NCBI RefSeq assembly: GCF_042434395.1
Contig: NZ_JBHLTP010000013.1
Span: 434,001-498,000 of the forward strand
Direction: 5' to 3'
DNA: 64,000 nucleotides
Source of the DNA: Pontibacillus salicampi
GTDB lineage: Bacteria; Bacillota; Bacilli; Bacillales; BH030062
Under the pieces are notes generated by a model. The model saw nothing but the letters and a program-made list of their open reading frames with translations, searched no databases and was not told where the DNA came from. How positions within the stretch are numbered: the stretch's first letter is position 1; the number at the start of each line of letters is the position of its first letter. A program made the position numbers and the translations under genes. Of the stretch, positions 1 to 8,063 are shown piece after piece.

Positions 1-1
1 C

Positions 2-541
2 ATGGGTACGAACGAAGGAGAAGATTTGAGTGCTATCCAGGAAGAGATTGGCGAGCTTCAAACTGAAATTACTAAAATCAGTGAAAGAACTGAATTTAAT
101 GGTAAAACATTAATGGATGGTTCTTTTGCAAGCGGCATTGCTGATATTGATTTCCAAATTGGTGCTAATACTGGTCAGCAATTATCTATTAACATTGCAG
201 ACATGGGTGCTACATCTCTTAGTGTGAATAGTATTGATGTAACATCTTTTTCTGGACCGACTGATGTAGACAGTGCGTTAGATTCAATTGATAGTGCAAT
301 CAGCACAGTTTCCTCTCAACGTGCTAGTCTCGGTGCTAACCAAAACCGTTTAGAGCATACGATAAGTAACCTTGATAACGCTAATGAAAACCTAACTGCT
401 GCTGAATCTCGTATCAGAGATGTGGATATGGCAAAAGAAATGATGAACCAAACGAAACAAAACATTTTGGCTCAAGCATCTCAATCAATGCTTGCGAAAG
501 CAAATCAGCAGCCACAAGGAGTACTTCAGTTACTTCGTTAA
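2..541 (+). CDS. hag: Flagellin, C-terminal part (start lies before the window)
   Basis: This is the C-terminal ~179 residues of the flagellar filament subunit, secreted through the flagellar type III apparatus. The sequence runs from the end of the N-terminal helical domain (GTNEGEDLSAIQEEIGEL) through a very short variable region to the conserved C-terminal D0/D1 helices, with ESRIRDVDMAKEMMNQTKQNIL and the ending MLAKANQQPQGVLQLLR. Because that N-terminal segment is normally preceded by ~100 residues, the ATG at base 2 is internal and the true start is upstream of the window. The short central region suggests a compact Bacillaceae-type flagellin. The following sugar-modification genes make it a likely glycosylation target. 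Family assignment is certain; the 5' end is missing. Confidence 0.97.
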   Translation: MGTNEGEDLSAIQEEIGELQTEITKISERTEFNGKTLMDGSFASGIADIDFQIGANTGQQLSINIADMGATSLSVNSIDVTSFSGPTDVDSALDSIDSAISTVSSQRASLGANQNRLEHTISNLDNANENLTAAESRIRDVDMAKEMMNQTKQNILAQASQSMLAKANQQPQGVLQLLR

Positions 542-549
542 TAATGCGA

Positions 550-580
550 GAGGCCTTAAAAAAAGGCCTCTTTATTATTT
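550..580 (+). terminator. Rho-independent terminator of the flagellin gene
   Basis: An 8-bp perfect stem (GAGGCCTT / AAGGCCTC, 550-557 and 563-570) with a 5-nt A loop is followed by a T-rich tract, right after the flagellin stop. It separates hag from the downstream glycosyltransferase, whose AAGGAGG begins at 582 just after the T tract. Confidence 0.9.
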
Positions 581-595
581 TAAGGAGGAAAGGAA

Positions 596-2494
596 TTGAA
601 CATGGGTACTATCTCATTATGTATGATAGTTAAAGATGAAGAACAGTTTTTGGAAACTTGTTTGGAAAATGCTAAAAACCAAGTAGATGAAATAATAATA
701 GTGGATACCGGATCTAGTGACTCAACAATTCAGATTGCTTCCCGATATACAGATAATATTTATACATTCACATGGAACAATGACTTCGCAGAAGCTAGAA
801 ATTTCTCTATTAGGAAAGCAACTAGTGAACACATCCTTATTTTGGATGCTGATGAATACATAAATGATGAAATTACTATAAAAGATTATGTGGATGATGT
901 GAACGATGTTTATAGCGTTGGGATAGTAAATTTCGGCAGTAATGGAGCTACATTTTCACACGAAGCACATAGATTATTTAGAAATAATATTGGTCTTACA
1001 TACTATGGTAAACTACATGAGGACATAATGGTTTCAGAGAACCATAGATTGGGATTTTTACCATCAGCTATATATCATGTAGGATACAGGGATGATGTTA
1101 TAACAAAGAAGGATAAAAGAAATAGAAATTCAACAATACTGCAAGAGGAGGTCAAAGAAAATAGAAGTGGATTTAATTTATATAACTTAGGTAAAGAATA
1201 CAGACTTACTGGAGAGTATGAGAAGGCAATTGAAGTATATAAAGAAGCATATTCAAAGAGTAAAGAAAAAGTCTTTTTAAATGATTTATTATTTAACCTT
1301 ATAGATGTATTACGTTTACAGAATAGACTTAAAGATGCTTTGCAATTGTGTAATGATGCAATTGAATTATTCCCAAACTATACTGACCTTTTCTTTTTAA
1401 GAGGCTTTATCTATTTCGATTATGGCTGTTATCCAAAAGCGATTGAGGCTTATCGGCACTGTCTTAATTTGGGAGAGGTAGAGAGGGGAGTTACTAGAAC
1501 CGGCGTAGGAAGCTTTTTAGCACATTATCAAATAGCTAACAGCTATTATGAAATGAATGAAAAAGGAAAAGCTTTGGAAAGTCTATGTGATTCTATTAAT
1601 AATAACAAATATTATATGCCTGCATTATTAAAATACTCTCAACTCCACCTTCAATTGAAATTACCTAATTCAACACTCATCTCTTTCTTTAAACAATTGT
1701 TTAATTTTAATGAGAGAAAAGATTATGAAACAGTAGTTTCAAGTTTATATAATTCCAGACACCCATTACTGTATCATTTTTTAAATCTAAATATCTTGCC
1801 AAGTAATTTAATTGCTGTTGGTCGTATGCTACATGGTGAGTATAACTCCGCGAGAGAGCTTATATTACTAAGCTCTAACAAGATTTTCTCAGAGAATTCA
1901 GCTGAATGTCTTCTATTGTCTTTTGTACTACAGGACAAGGATCTTCTAAATAAAGCTATAGAAATAAGTGAAGTTAATGAAGAGAAGAGTTTGCTTTATG
2001 ACTTAATACTAAATAATAATGAGTTGATGCATAGTTCATGTAAAAAATGGTCGTTATCCGAAGAAACCATTGATTTATTAATATCAGTACTAAAGATGCT
2101 TCTTATTATTGATAATAAGCATGTCAATGTTTATTTGCAAAGCATACTGAATGTAAACGATATGCTGAATCTGAAAATCTCTGACTTGCTTAGGGAGTTT
2201 TCTTTATATAATGAATCCACGTACATACTTTCTTCCTCAGATTCAACAAATTATGAAATAACTTTAAAGCATATTGGTCTTAACTATTTCCATGAACATT
2301 CATATGAAGAAGCGCTAAATTATTTGTCTTGCTTAGAACATACAACGTCTAGTTTTGTAGTGCTTCACATTTTATATGAATTGTACCTTAACAACCAAGA
2401 TGAAGAGGGGGCTTTTAGGATAATAACTAGAATGAGAACACTATTTCCGGAGGAGCTATTGTCAGATTTATCTCCCCTTAATAATGTTTATTGA
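596..2494 (+). CDS. Family 2 glycosyltransferase with TPR repeats (probable flagellin glycosyltransferase)
   Basis: This 632-residue protein has an N-terminal GT-A glycosyltransferase domain (about residues 5-180): SLCMIVKDEE, IVDTGSSDST and the metal/nucleotide-binding LILDADEYI with DAD at 84-86. The remainder is helical. Residues ~185-330 hold TPR-like repeats (NLGKEYRLTGEYEKAIEVYKEA, FLRGFIYFDYGCYPKAIEAY), and the C-terminal half looks like degenerate repeats. This architecture is typical of Bacillota transferases that modify proteins or peptides (SunS/flagellar types). AAGGAGG at 582-588 fits the TTG at 596 (7-nt gap) better than the ATG at 602 (13 nt). It directly follows flagellin and starts the island, so a role in flagellin glycosylation is likely but inferred. 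Donor sugar unknown. Confidence 0.85.
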   Translation: MNMGTISLCMIVKDEEQFLETCLENAKNQVDEIIIVDTGSSDSTIQIASRYTDNIYTFTWNNDFAEARNFSIRKATSEHILILDADEYINDEITIKDYVDDVNDVYSVGIVNFGSNGATFSHEAHRLFRNNIGLTYYGKLHEDIMVSENHRLGFLPSAIYHVGYRDDVITKKDKRNRNSTILQEEVKENRSGFNLYNLGKEYRLTGEYEKAIEVYKEAYSKSKEKVFLNDLLFNLIDVLRLQNRLKDALQLCNDAIELFPNYTDLFFLRGFIYFDYGCYPKAIEAYRHCLNLGEVERGVTRTGVGSFLAHYQIANSYYEMNEKGKALESLCDSINNNKYYMPALLKYSQLHLQLKLPNSTLISFFKQLFNFNERKDYETVVSSLYNSRHPLLYHFLNLNILPSNLIAVGRMLHGEYNSARELILLSSNKIFSENSAECLLLSFVLQDKDLLNKAIEISEVNEEKSLLYDLILNNNELMHSSCKKWSLSEETIDLLISVLKMLLIIDNKHVNVYLQSILNVNDMLNLKISDLLREFSLYNESTYILSSSDSTNYEITLKHIGLNYFHEHSYEEALNYLSCLEHTTSSFVVLHILYELYLNNQDEEGAFRIITRMRTLFPEELLSDLSPLNNVY

Positions 2495-2526
2495 ATAATA
2501 AATATTTCTTAAAAGGATGGACATCA

Positions 2527-3375
2527 ATGAGTGTATTAGTAAGTATTAATTGTACTACGTATAATCATGAGGAACATATAGGAGATGCTCTTGAAGGTTT
2601 TCTAATGCAGAAAACGGATTTTGATTACGAGATACTAATCGGAGAAGATTGTAGTACTGATAATACGTTAAAAGTTATTAGATCCTATCAAGATAAACAT
2701 CCAGACCGAATTAAGTTAATTATTTCTGAGACAAATAAAGGAGGAAGGAGAAATTCGTTAAATTTACTTAACATATCTGAAGGTACTTACATCGCCAAAT
2801 GTGAGGGAGATGACTTCTGGACAGATCCATATAAGTTGCAGAAACAAGTAGATGTTATGAGGAAGAATCCAAATTGTACATTGTGTGCTCATGGAGCTAC
2901 CATAACAAACGCTCAAAAAGTTCCGACAGGTGATGTAGTTAATCCATATAATCAAAGTACGTTTGTACAGATGCAGCATATTATTACTCACGGTGCAGTA
3001 ATGTTTCCTACATGTTCCCTTTTATATAAAAAAGAGGCTTTGGAGAATTTACCAAATTTTTATTACAATGCGCATGTAGGGGATTACCCTCTAATTATGA
3101 TTCTTGCTAGTAGAGGAGACGTATATTATTTAAATGAGTTGATGTCTGTGTACAAAACAGGTGTAGCAGGATCTTGGACACAAAGAACATTATCAGGTGA
3201 GGACCAAACATATAAGTCTATAAAAAACCTGGAAAAAGATATGTGGATATTGAATGAATTTAATAGCTTTACGAAAGGTGTATATCAATCATTTATAAAT
3301 GATGCTAAAAATAATAGAAAAAGAGTAATCATGTCATCTATAAAAGACTACTTAGAAAGAATAAAGCACCTTTAA
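2527..3375 (+). CDS. Family 2 glycosyltransferase
   Basis: A 282-residue GT-A fold glycosyltransferase. It shows the N-terminal nucleotide-binding strand (VLVSINCTTYNHEEHI), ILIGEDCSTDNT (residues 37-48) and GDDFWTDP (94-101), which serves as the acidic metal site. A C-terminal part with YLNELMSVYKTGVAGSWT is typical of glycosyltransferases that use nucleotide sugars in cell-surface glycan assembly. The ATG at 2527 is chosen because AAGGATGG lies about 6 nt upstream. An in-frame TTG at 2491, overlapping the previous stop, has no ribosome binding site. It lies 32 bp after the TPR glycosyltransferase and is probably co-transcribed. It may extend the sugar added by the first transferase; acceptor and donor cannot be read from sequence. 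Confidence 0.85.
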   Translation: MSVLVSINCTTYNHEEHIGDALEGFLMQKTDFDYEILIGEDCSTDNTLKVIRSYQDKHPDRIKLIISETNKGGRRNSLNLLNISEGTYIAKCEGDDFWTDPYKLQKQVDVMRKNPNCTLCAHGATITNAQKVPTGDVVNPYNQSTFVQMQHIITHGAVMFPTCSLLYKKEALENLPNFYYNAHVGDYPLIMILASRGDVYYLNELMSVYKTGVAGSWTQRTLSGEDQTYKSIKNLEKDMWILNEFNSFTKGVYQSFINDAKNNRKRVIMSSIKDYLERIKHL

Positions 3376-3416
3376 ATTCGCAAAAATAATTTACTCATGT
3401 AAGAGAGGTAGTATTG

Positions 3417-4124
3417 ATGAAATTAGGAATAATGCAGCCTTACCTTTTTCCTTACATAGGATACTTTCAATTAATTAATGCAGTAGATACATTCGTTTTA
3501 TTTGATGATGTGCAATATATAAAAAGAGGGTGGATTAATCGCAACCGAATTCTTGTTAATGGAAGAGAACATTTATTTACCTTTAGTATAAAAAAAGCTT
3601 CTCAACATAACAAAATTAATCAAACGTTTTTTTCAGAAAGATTTCCACATGAAAAAGATGACTTTTTAAAAACACTGCATGCTAATTACAAAAAAACAGA
3701 AAATTATAATGTTGTGTACAGTATAGTGCAAGAGGCATTAAATATAAATGTAGATAATAATGTGAGCGAAGCAATTAGAAAGAGCATTTTATTAATAAAT
3801 AATTACCTCGATATTCAAACTGAAATTATAATGTCTTCTTCATTAGATAAGAAAGAGAGTGTAGCAGGACAAGAGCATATCTTAGAAATATGTAATCGAC
3901 TTGGTGCAAGTAAATATGTAAATGCAATAGGCGGAAGAGATTTATATTCATCCCACTCTTTTAGGGAGCAAAATATAGATCTCATGTTTTTAGAACCGAC
4001 AAGAATGGAATATAAGCAGTTTAACAATAATTTTATTCCAAATTTGTCTATTATTGATGTACTTATGTTAAATAATAAAAATAAAATTAAACAATTATTA
4101 GATTGCTATCATTTAATAAAATAG
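3417..4124 (+). CDS. WbqC-family protein
   Basis: The 235-residue protein matches the WbqC family from the start: LGIMQPYLFPYIGYFQLINAVDTFVLFDDVQYIKRGWINRNRI. The family is found in O-antigen and other surface-glycan clusters, often beside amino-sugar genes. I know of no settled enzymatic role I can state with confidence; involvement in making or modifying an amino sugar is the usual suggestion. The conserved N-terminal MQPYLFPYIGYF block, VQYIKRGWINRN and a C-terminal GRDLYSS/FLEPTRMEYKQF block are all present, and the length is normal. GAGAGG at 3403-3408 supports the ATG at 3417 over the TTG at 3414. Its position among the transferases, upstream of rmlA/aminotransferase/rmlB, fits a role in the same glycan. 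Confidence 0.85.
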   Translation: MKLGIMQPYLFPYIGYFQLINAVDTFVLFDDVQYIKRGWINRNRILVNGREHLFTFSIKKASQHNKINQTFFSERFPHEKDDFLKTLHANYKKTENYNVVYSIVQEALNINVDNNVSEAIRKSILLINNYLDIQTEIIMSSSLDKKESVAGQEHILEICNRLGASKYVNAIGGRDLYSSHSFREQNIDLMFLEPTRMEYKQFNNNFIPNLSIIDVLMLNNKNKIKQLLDCYHLIK

Positions 4125-4162
4125 ATGCAATATATACTAAACAATGTGCAGGAGAAATTGCA

Positions 4163-4981
4163 GTGTCAAATTATAAAAGAATTATATCAATACACGGTGC
4201 TCCTAGGTCAGGAACCTCCTGGTTAGGTCAGCTTTTCGATAGCTCCCCAAATGTTATGTATAAATTTCAACCACTCTTTTCCTATGCATTTAAGGATTTT
4301 CTTTCTCTAAATAGTAACTATCAAGATATAAAGCATTTCTATGATTCTTTATACCACTTTGAAGATGATTTTTTGGATCAACTCGATAAGAAATCCTCAG
4401 GTAAATATCCCATTTTTCAAAGGAAGTTAATAGAACCAGAATTTTTAGTATTGAAAATGGTTAGATATCATTATCTAATACCATACCTAACTTCTATGGA
4501 AAAGAAGTTGAAAATAGTTGCTATCGTTAGGAATCCATGTGGTGTACTAAACTCGTGGAGGAAAGCTCCTCGTGAATTTTTACCACATTGGGATTTTGAA
4601 AACGAATGGTTATTCGCCCCGGCTAAAAATCAATTTAAGCCTGAAGAATATTATGGATATCATCGGTGGAAGGAATTAGCAAAATTATTTTTATATATGG
4701 AAAGTAATTTTAAAGATTCTATCCGTATTATTCAATATGAGGATTTAGTTCGTGATCCATTAAAAACAATTGAAGATGTGTACCATTTTTGTGGACTAGA
4801 TATAAGTAATCAAACTTTGAAATTTATAAAATCGTCTACATCCTCATATCAAGAGGATGCTTACAGTGTGTATAAAGGGAACAAGAACATTTCGGATTGG
4901 CAAAGTGAATTGCCGGAAGCTGTCCAGAATTACATCTACAAGGATATAAAAGGAACAGACATTGAAAGATTCTGGAAATAA
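4163..4981 (+). CDS. Sulfotransferase (PAPS-dependent family)
   Basis: A 272-residue sulfotransferase-fold protein. The 5'-phosphosulfate-binding loop HGAPRSGTSWLG is at residues 11-22, and the 3'-phosphate-binding strand/helix appears as VAIVRNPCGVLNSW. These are the two hallmark PAPS contacts. The family transfers sulfate from PAPS to hydroxyl or amino groups of carbohydrates or other acceptors. The GTG at 4163 is preferred because AGGAG at 4150-4154 precedes it. The longer ORF reaching back to 4103 would overlap the WbqC gene and lacks a binding site. Base composition is AT-rich like the rest of the island. It is one of two adjacent, clearly different sulfotransferases. The acceptor is unknown; the flagellin glycan is the best guess from context. 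Confidence 0.83.
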   Translation: MSNYKRIISIHGAPRSGTSWLGQLFDSSPNVMYKFQPLFSYAFKDFLSLNSNYQDIKHFYDSLYHFEDDFLDQLDKKSSGKYPIFQRKLIEPEFLVLKMVRYHYLIPYLTSMEKKLKIVAIVRNPCGVLNSWRKAPREFLPHWDFENEWLFAPAKNQFKPEEYYGYHRWKELAKLFLYMESNFKDSIRIIQYEDLVRDPLKTIEDVYHFCGLDISNQTLKFIKSSTSSYQEDAYSVYKGNKNISDWQSELPEAVQNYIYKDIKGTDIERFWK

Positions 4982-4997
4982 TAGGGGGGGTGGGATA

Positions 4998-5963
4998 GTG
5001 TCTATAACCTTTTTAATGTGTTCAGAGCGATCGGGTAGTAATTTAATTACTAAAATGATAAACGCTCATCCTGAAATGTGTGGCCCATCTACCAAGCATA
5101 TAATAAATCCAGTAGTGCGGAATGCATTTAGATATGGAGACCTAAAGGAAAATTGGGAGCAGTTAGTTGTGGATATCAACCATTTAATAAATGTGAACTT
5201 TTCCTTCTGGGAAACTAGCTTTACCTATGAAAGTTTAATGAGCTTAGCACCAAATGGTGATCTTTCAACTCTGCTTGAACGTATTTTTATGGAAGAAGCA
5301 AAGGCTCATCATAAGTCACACGTTTTTGTGAAAGAAAATCAGCTTTATGAGGTAATGAGTTTTTTGTTGATACATTTTCCAAATGCCAAGTACTTGTATC
5401 AGGTTAGAGACCCTCGTGACATGGCTTTATCATGGAAAAACAGTCAAATTCACAAAGGAAATGTTGTCAAAGCTGCTAGGCAATGGAAAAAGGATCAGGT
5501 TCAATTCTTAAAAGATTTTTCATTTTTGCAGGGTAAAGCATTGTTAATAAAATATGAGGATTTAATATCCCAAACAGAAGAGACGTTAATTAAAGTTTGT
5601 AATTTTTTCAATATGCCCTATCACGAGGAAATGAATAATTTTTACCAAGATAAATTAACTACATTAAATGCTAATAATAATGAAGCATGGAGTAACCTAT
5701 CTGTTGGTGTGATGAAGGATAATAGGGAGAAATATAAAGCTGAGCTAACCTCAACTGAAATAAAATGTATTGAAAAGATATGTTATCCAGAAATGAAGGT
5801 ATTGCAATATGAGCTAACACACAACTTAAATGAATTAGAGGAATTTTCATTAGAAGGGTTTGAACATACTCTAGAAGACAAATACGATAGTAGTTCGAAT
5901 AACGCTGGTGTGAATCAGAACAAAGAAGCTAAAAAAGTATTCTATGAAAAAATAATTAAATAA
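4998..5963 (+). CDS. Sulfotransferase (PAPS-dependent family), second copy-type
   Basis: A 321-residue sulfotransferase-family protein. The 5'-PSB loop CSERSGSNLITKM (residues 8-20) is at the extreme N terminus. The 3'-phosphate site YLYQVRDPRDMALSWKNS has the expected Arg and Ser, followed by LLIKYEDLI, a block common in this family. It is unrelated to the upstream sulfotransferase beyond these motifs, so this is not a recent duplication. A GTG at 4998 follows a purine-rich AGGGGGGGTGGG binding region; the longer frame back to 4962 would overlap the previous gene. The C-terminal ~50 residues (LEEFSLEGFEHTLEDKYDSSSNN) are acidic and low complexity. Probable role: sulfation of a sugar in the flagellar glycan (inference). 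Confidence 0.8.
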   Translation: MSITFLMCSERSGSNLITKMINAHPEMCGPSTKHIINPVVRNAFRYGDLKENWEQLVVDINHLINVNFSFWETSFTYESLMSLAPNGDLSTLLERIFMEEAKAHHKSHVFVKENQLYEVMSFLLIHFPNAKYLYQVRDPRDMALSWKNSQIHKGNVVKAARQWKKDQVQFLKDFSFLQGKALLIKYEDLISQTEETLIKVCNFFNMPYHEEMNNFYQDKLTTLNANNNEAWSNLSVGVMKDNREKYKAELTSTEIKCIEKICYPEMKVLQYELTHNLNELEEFSLEGFEHTLEDKYDSSSNNAGVNQNKEAKKVFYEKIIK

Positions 5964-6021
5964 ATATCTTTCTGTCTGATGTGTAAATAACTGTATGTAT
6001 TTCTAATTGGAGGAAGTTAAT

Positions 6022-6900
6022 ATGAAAGGTATTATTCTAGCTGGAGGAAAGGGTACTCGCTTGTATCCTGTAACCAAGTCTATTTCAAAGCAATTATTAC
6101 CGGTGTATGATAAACCTATGATTTATTATCCTCTATCAGTCCTAATGTTAAGTGGGATCAGAGAGGTCCTGATAATTTCTACTCCTCTTGACATTGAACA
6201 TTTTAAAAATTTGTTTGGTGATGGAAGTCATATTGGGATGAATTTCGAGTATGAAGTTCAAGAAGAACCAAAAGGGCTTGCAGATGCTTTCGTCATTGGA
6301 GAGGAATTCATCGGTAAATCCACGGTAGCGTTGATTTTAGGTGACAATATTTTCTATGGATCAAATTTCGGTAATATTTTAATGAGGAAATCTCAATTAG
6401 AGGAAGGTGCTGTTATATTTGGTTGTCAGGTGAGCGAACCAAAGTCCTATGGAGTGGTAGAAGTGGGAGTAGATAACAAACCTATCTCTATAGAAGAAAA
6501 ACCTGAAAATCCAAAATCTTCTTATGCTGTTCCTGGGTTATATTTCTTTGATCATAGCGTAGTGGAAATCTCCAAGAACGTGGAGCCTTCAGAAAGAGGT
6601 GAACTAGAAATCACCTCTATAATAGAAGAATATATGAGGCGGAATGAACTAGAGGTAAAGATTATGGGGAGAGGTCTAGCGTGGTTTGATGCCGGAACAC
6701 ATAAATCTTTACTTGATGCGGCTAGCTTTGTGGAAGCAATACAAAAAAGGCAGGGATTATATATAGCCTGTATTGAAGAGATTGCTTATAGGAAAGGGTA
6801 TATTTCTCGAGAAGAATTAGTGAAATTGGCCAAAAACTTAGGAAATACGGAATATGGCCAGTATTTAATGGATATTTCAAATGATTTAGTACATGTTTAA
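6022..6900 (+). CDS. rfbA: Glucose-1-phosphate thymidylyltransferase
   Basis: RmlA/RfbA makes dTDP-glucose from glucose-1-phosphate and dTTP, the entry to dTDP-deoxysugars. The 292-residue protein has the nucleotidyltransferase signature MKGIILAGGKGTRLYPVT at its N terminus, KQLLPVYDKPMIYYPLS, the metal site LGDNIFYG, the IEEKPENPKS loop and the GLAWFDAGTHKSLLDAA block, all standard for the family. GGAGG at 6009-6013 places the start at the ATG 6022, not at the upstream TTG 6007. It precedes an aminotransferase and rmlB. No rmlC or rmlD is present, so the branch does not go to rhamnose here. Confidence 0.96.
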   Translation: MKGIILAGGKGTRLYPVTKSISKQLLPVYDKPMIYYPLSVLMLSGIREVLIISTPLDIEHFKNLFGDGSHIGMNFEYEVQEEPKGLADAFVIGEEFIGKSTVALILGDNIFYGSNFGNILMRKSQLEEGAVIFGCQVSEPKSYGVVEVGVDNKPISIEEKPENPKSSYAVPGLYFFDHSVVEISKNVEPSERGELEITSIIEEYMRRNELEVKIMGRGLAWFDAGTHKSLLDAASFVEAIQKRQGLYIACIEEIAYRKGYISREELVKLAKNLGNTEYGQYLMDISNDLVHV

Positions 6901-6929
6901 TACATAGCAGTAAAGGAAGGCATGTAAAA

Positions 6930-8039
6930 ATGATAAAAGTTAGTCAACCCTTTCTACCACCTAAAGAGGAATACAATGAGTATATTTCCAAACTCTGGGA
7001 GACGAAATGGTTAACAAACAATGGAGATTATGTAACAACACTTGAGACTCAGCTGAGAAACTACTTAGGAGTACCAGCCTGTTTATTTGTAAGTAATGGT
7101 ACGGTTGCAATGCAGTTAGCTATAAATGCTCTGGGAATATCGAAAAAGGTTATTACTACTCCTTTCTCTTTTATAGCTACTACTACCTCTATACTGTGGC
7201 AGAAATGTGATCCTGTTTTTGTGGATATTAAACCCGAGACGCTTTGCATCGATGAGAAGAAAATTGAAGATTCCATAACGGAGGATACAGAGGCAATATT
7301 AGCTACGCACGTGTTCGGTATCCCTTGTAACGTAGAAGCGATTGAAAGAATTGCGGTGAAGTACAGCTTGAAAGTTATTTACGATGCAGCACACGCTTTT
7401 GGAGTAACATACAACGAGCAGTCGTTATTACAGTATGGAGATATATCAACCATAAGCTTTCATTCGACGAAGTTGTTCCATACCATTGAGGGGGGTGGCG
7501 TTTCTTGTAATAATACCTCCTTTCAGAAAGAGCTCTATGCATTGAGACAGTTCGGTATGATAGAAGGGGAGCATGTAATGCCTGGAATTAATGCTAAAAA
7601 CTCTGAGTTTCATGCAGCTATGGGTTTGTGCAATTTAAATTATGTGGATGAAGTTATTACCTATAGAAAAATGCTCTCACATGCATATGATTCTACATTC
7701 AATAAATATGAATCTATAATAAGGCCAGCAATACCAGCAAATGTAGAGTATAACTATAGTTATTACCCTATTATTCTGAGTGATGAGAACGTATTGTTAG
7801 ATGTGCAGAACCACCTGTATAGGAAAGGGATAGAAACAAAGCGCTATTTTTATCCTTCTCTTAATAAGATAGACTATCTATCACATAAAACTATTTGTCC
7901 GATTTCAGAGGATATTTCCAAGCGTATTTTATGTTTACCTTTACATACCGATATAAATACAGAAGATGTGGAATTTATAGCTAACATTATCGTTGAAATT
8001 ATACATGAAGAAATAAGAGCAGTGAATCCTATTTCATAA
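6930..8039 (+). CDS. DegT/DnrJ/EryC1-type PLP sugar aminotransferase
   Basis: A 369-residue PLP-dependent sugar aminotransferase. The PLP lysine is K181 in ISFHSTKLFHTIEGGG; the cofactor aspartate sits in YDAAHAFG (D152), and FVSNGTVAMQLAI is the phosphate-binding part. The family aminates keto-deoxysugar nucleotides. Between rmlA and rmlB the natural substrate is dTDP-4-keto-6-deoxyglucose. With no ketoisomerase (FdtA/QdtA type) visible, direct C4 amination (VioA-like, giving a dTDP-4-amino-4,6-dideoxyhexose) is the simplest reading; C3 amination cannot be excluded. The start at 6930 has AAGGAAGG 13-20 bp upstream. It is likely cotranscribed with both neighbours. Confidence 0.9.
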   Translation: MIKVSQPFLPPKEEYNEYISKLWETKWLTNNGDYVTTLETQLRNYLGVPACLFVSNGTVAMQLAINALGISKKVITTPFSFIATTTSILWQKCDPVFVDIKPETLCIDEKKIEDSITEDTEAILATHVFGIPCNVEAIERIAVKYSLKVIYDAAHAFGVTYNEQSLLQYGDISTISFHSTKLFHTIEGGGVSCNNTSFQKELYALRQFGMIEGEHVMPGINAKNSEFHAAMGLCNLNYVDEVITYRKMLSHAYDSTFNKYESIIRPAIPANVEYNYSYYPIILSDENVLLDVQNHLYRKGIETKRYFYPSLNKIDYLSHKTICPISEDISKRILCLPLHTDINTEDVEFIANIIVEIIHEEIRAVNPIS

Positions 8040-8063
8040 AGCTGTTTAACCAGACAAGAAGGG

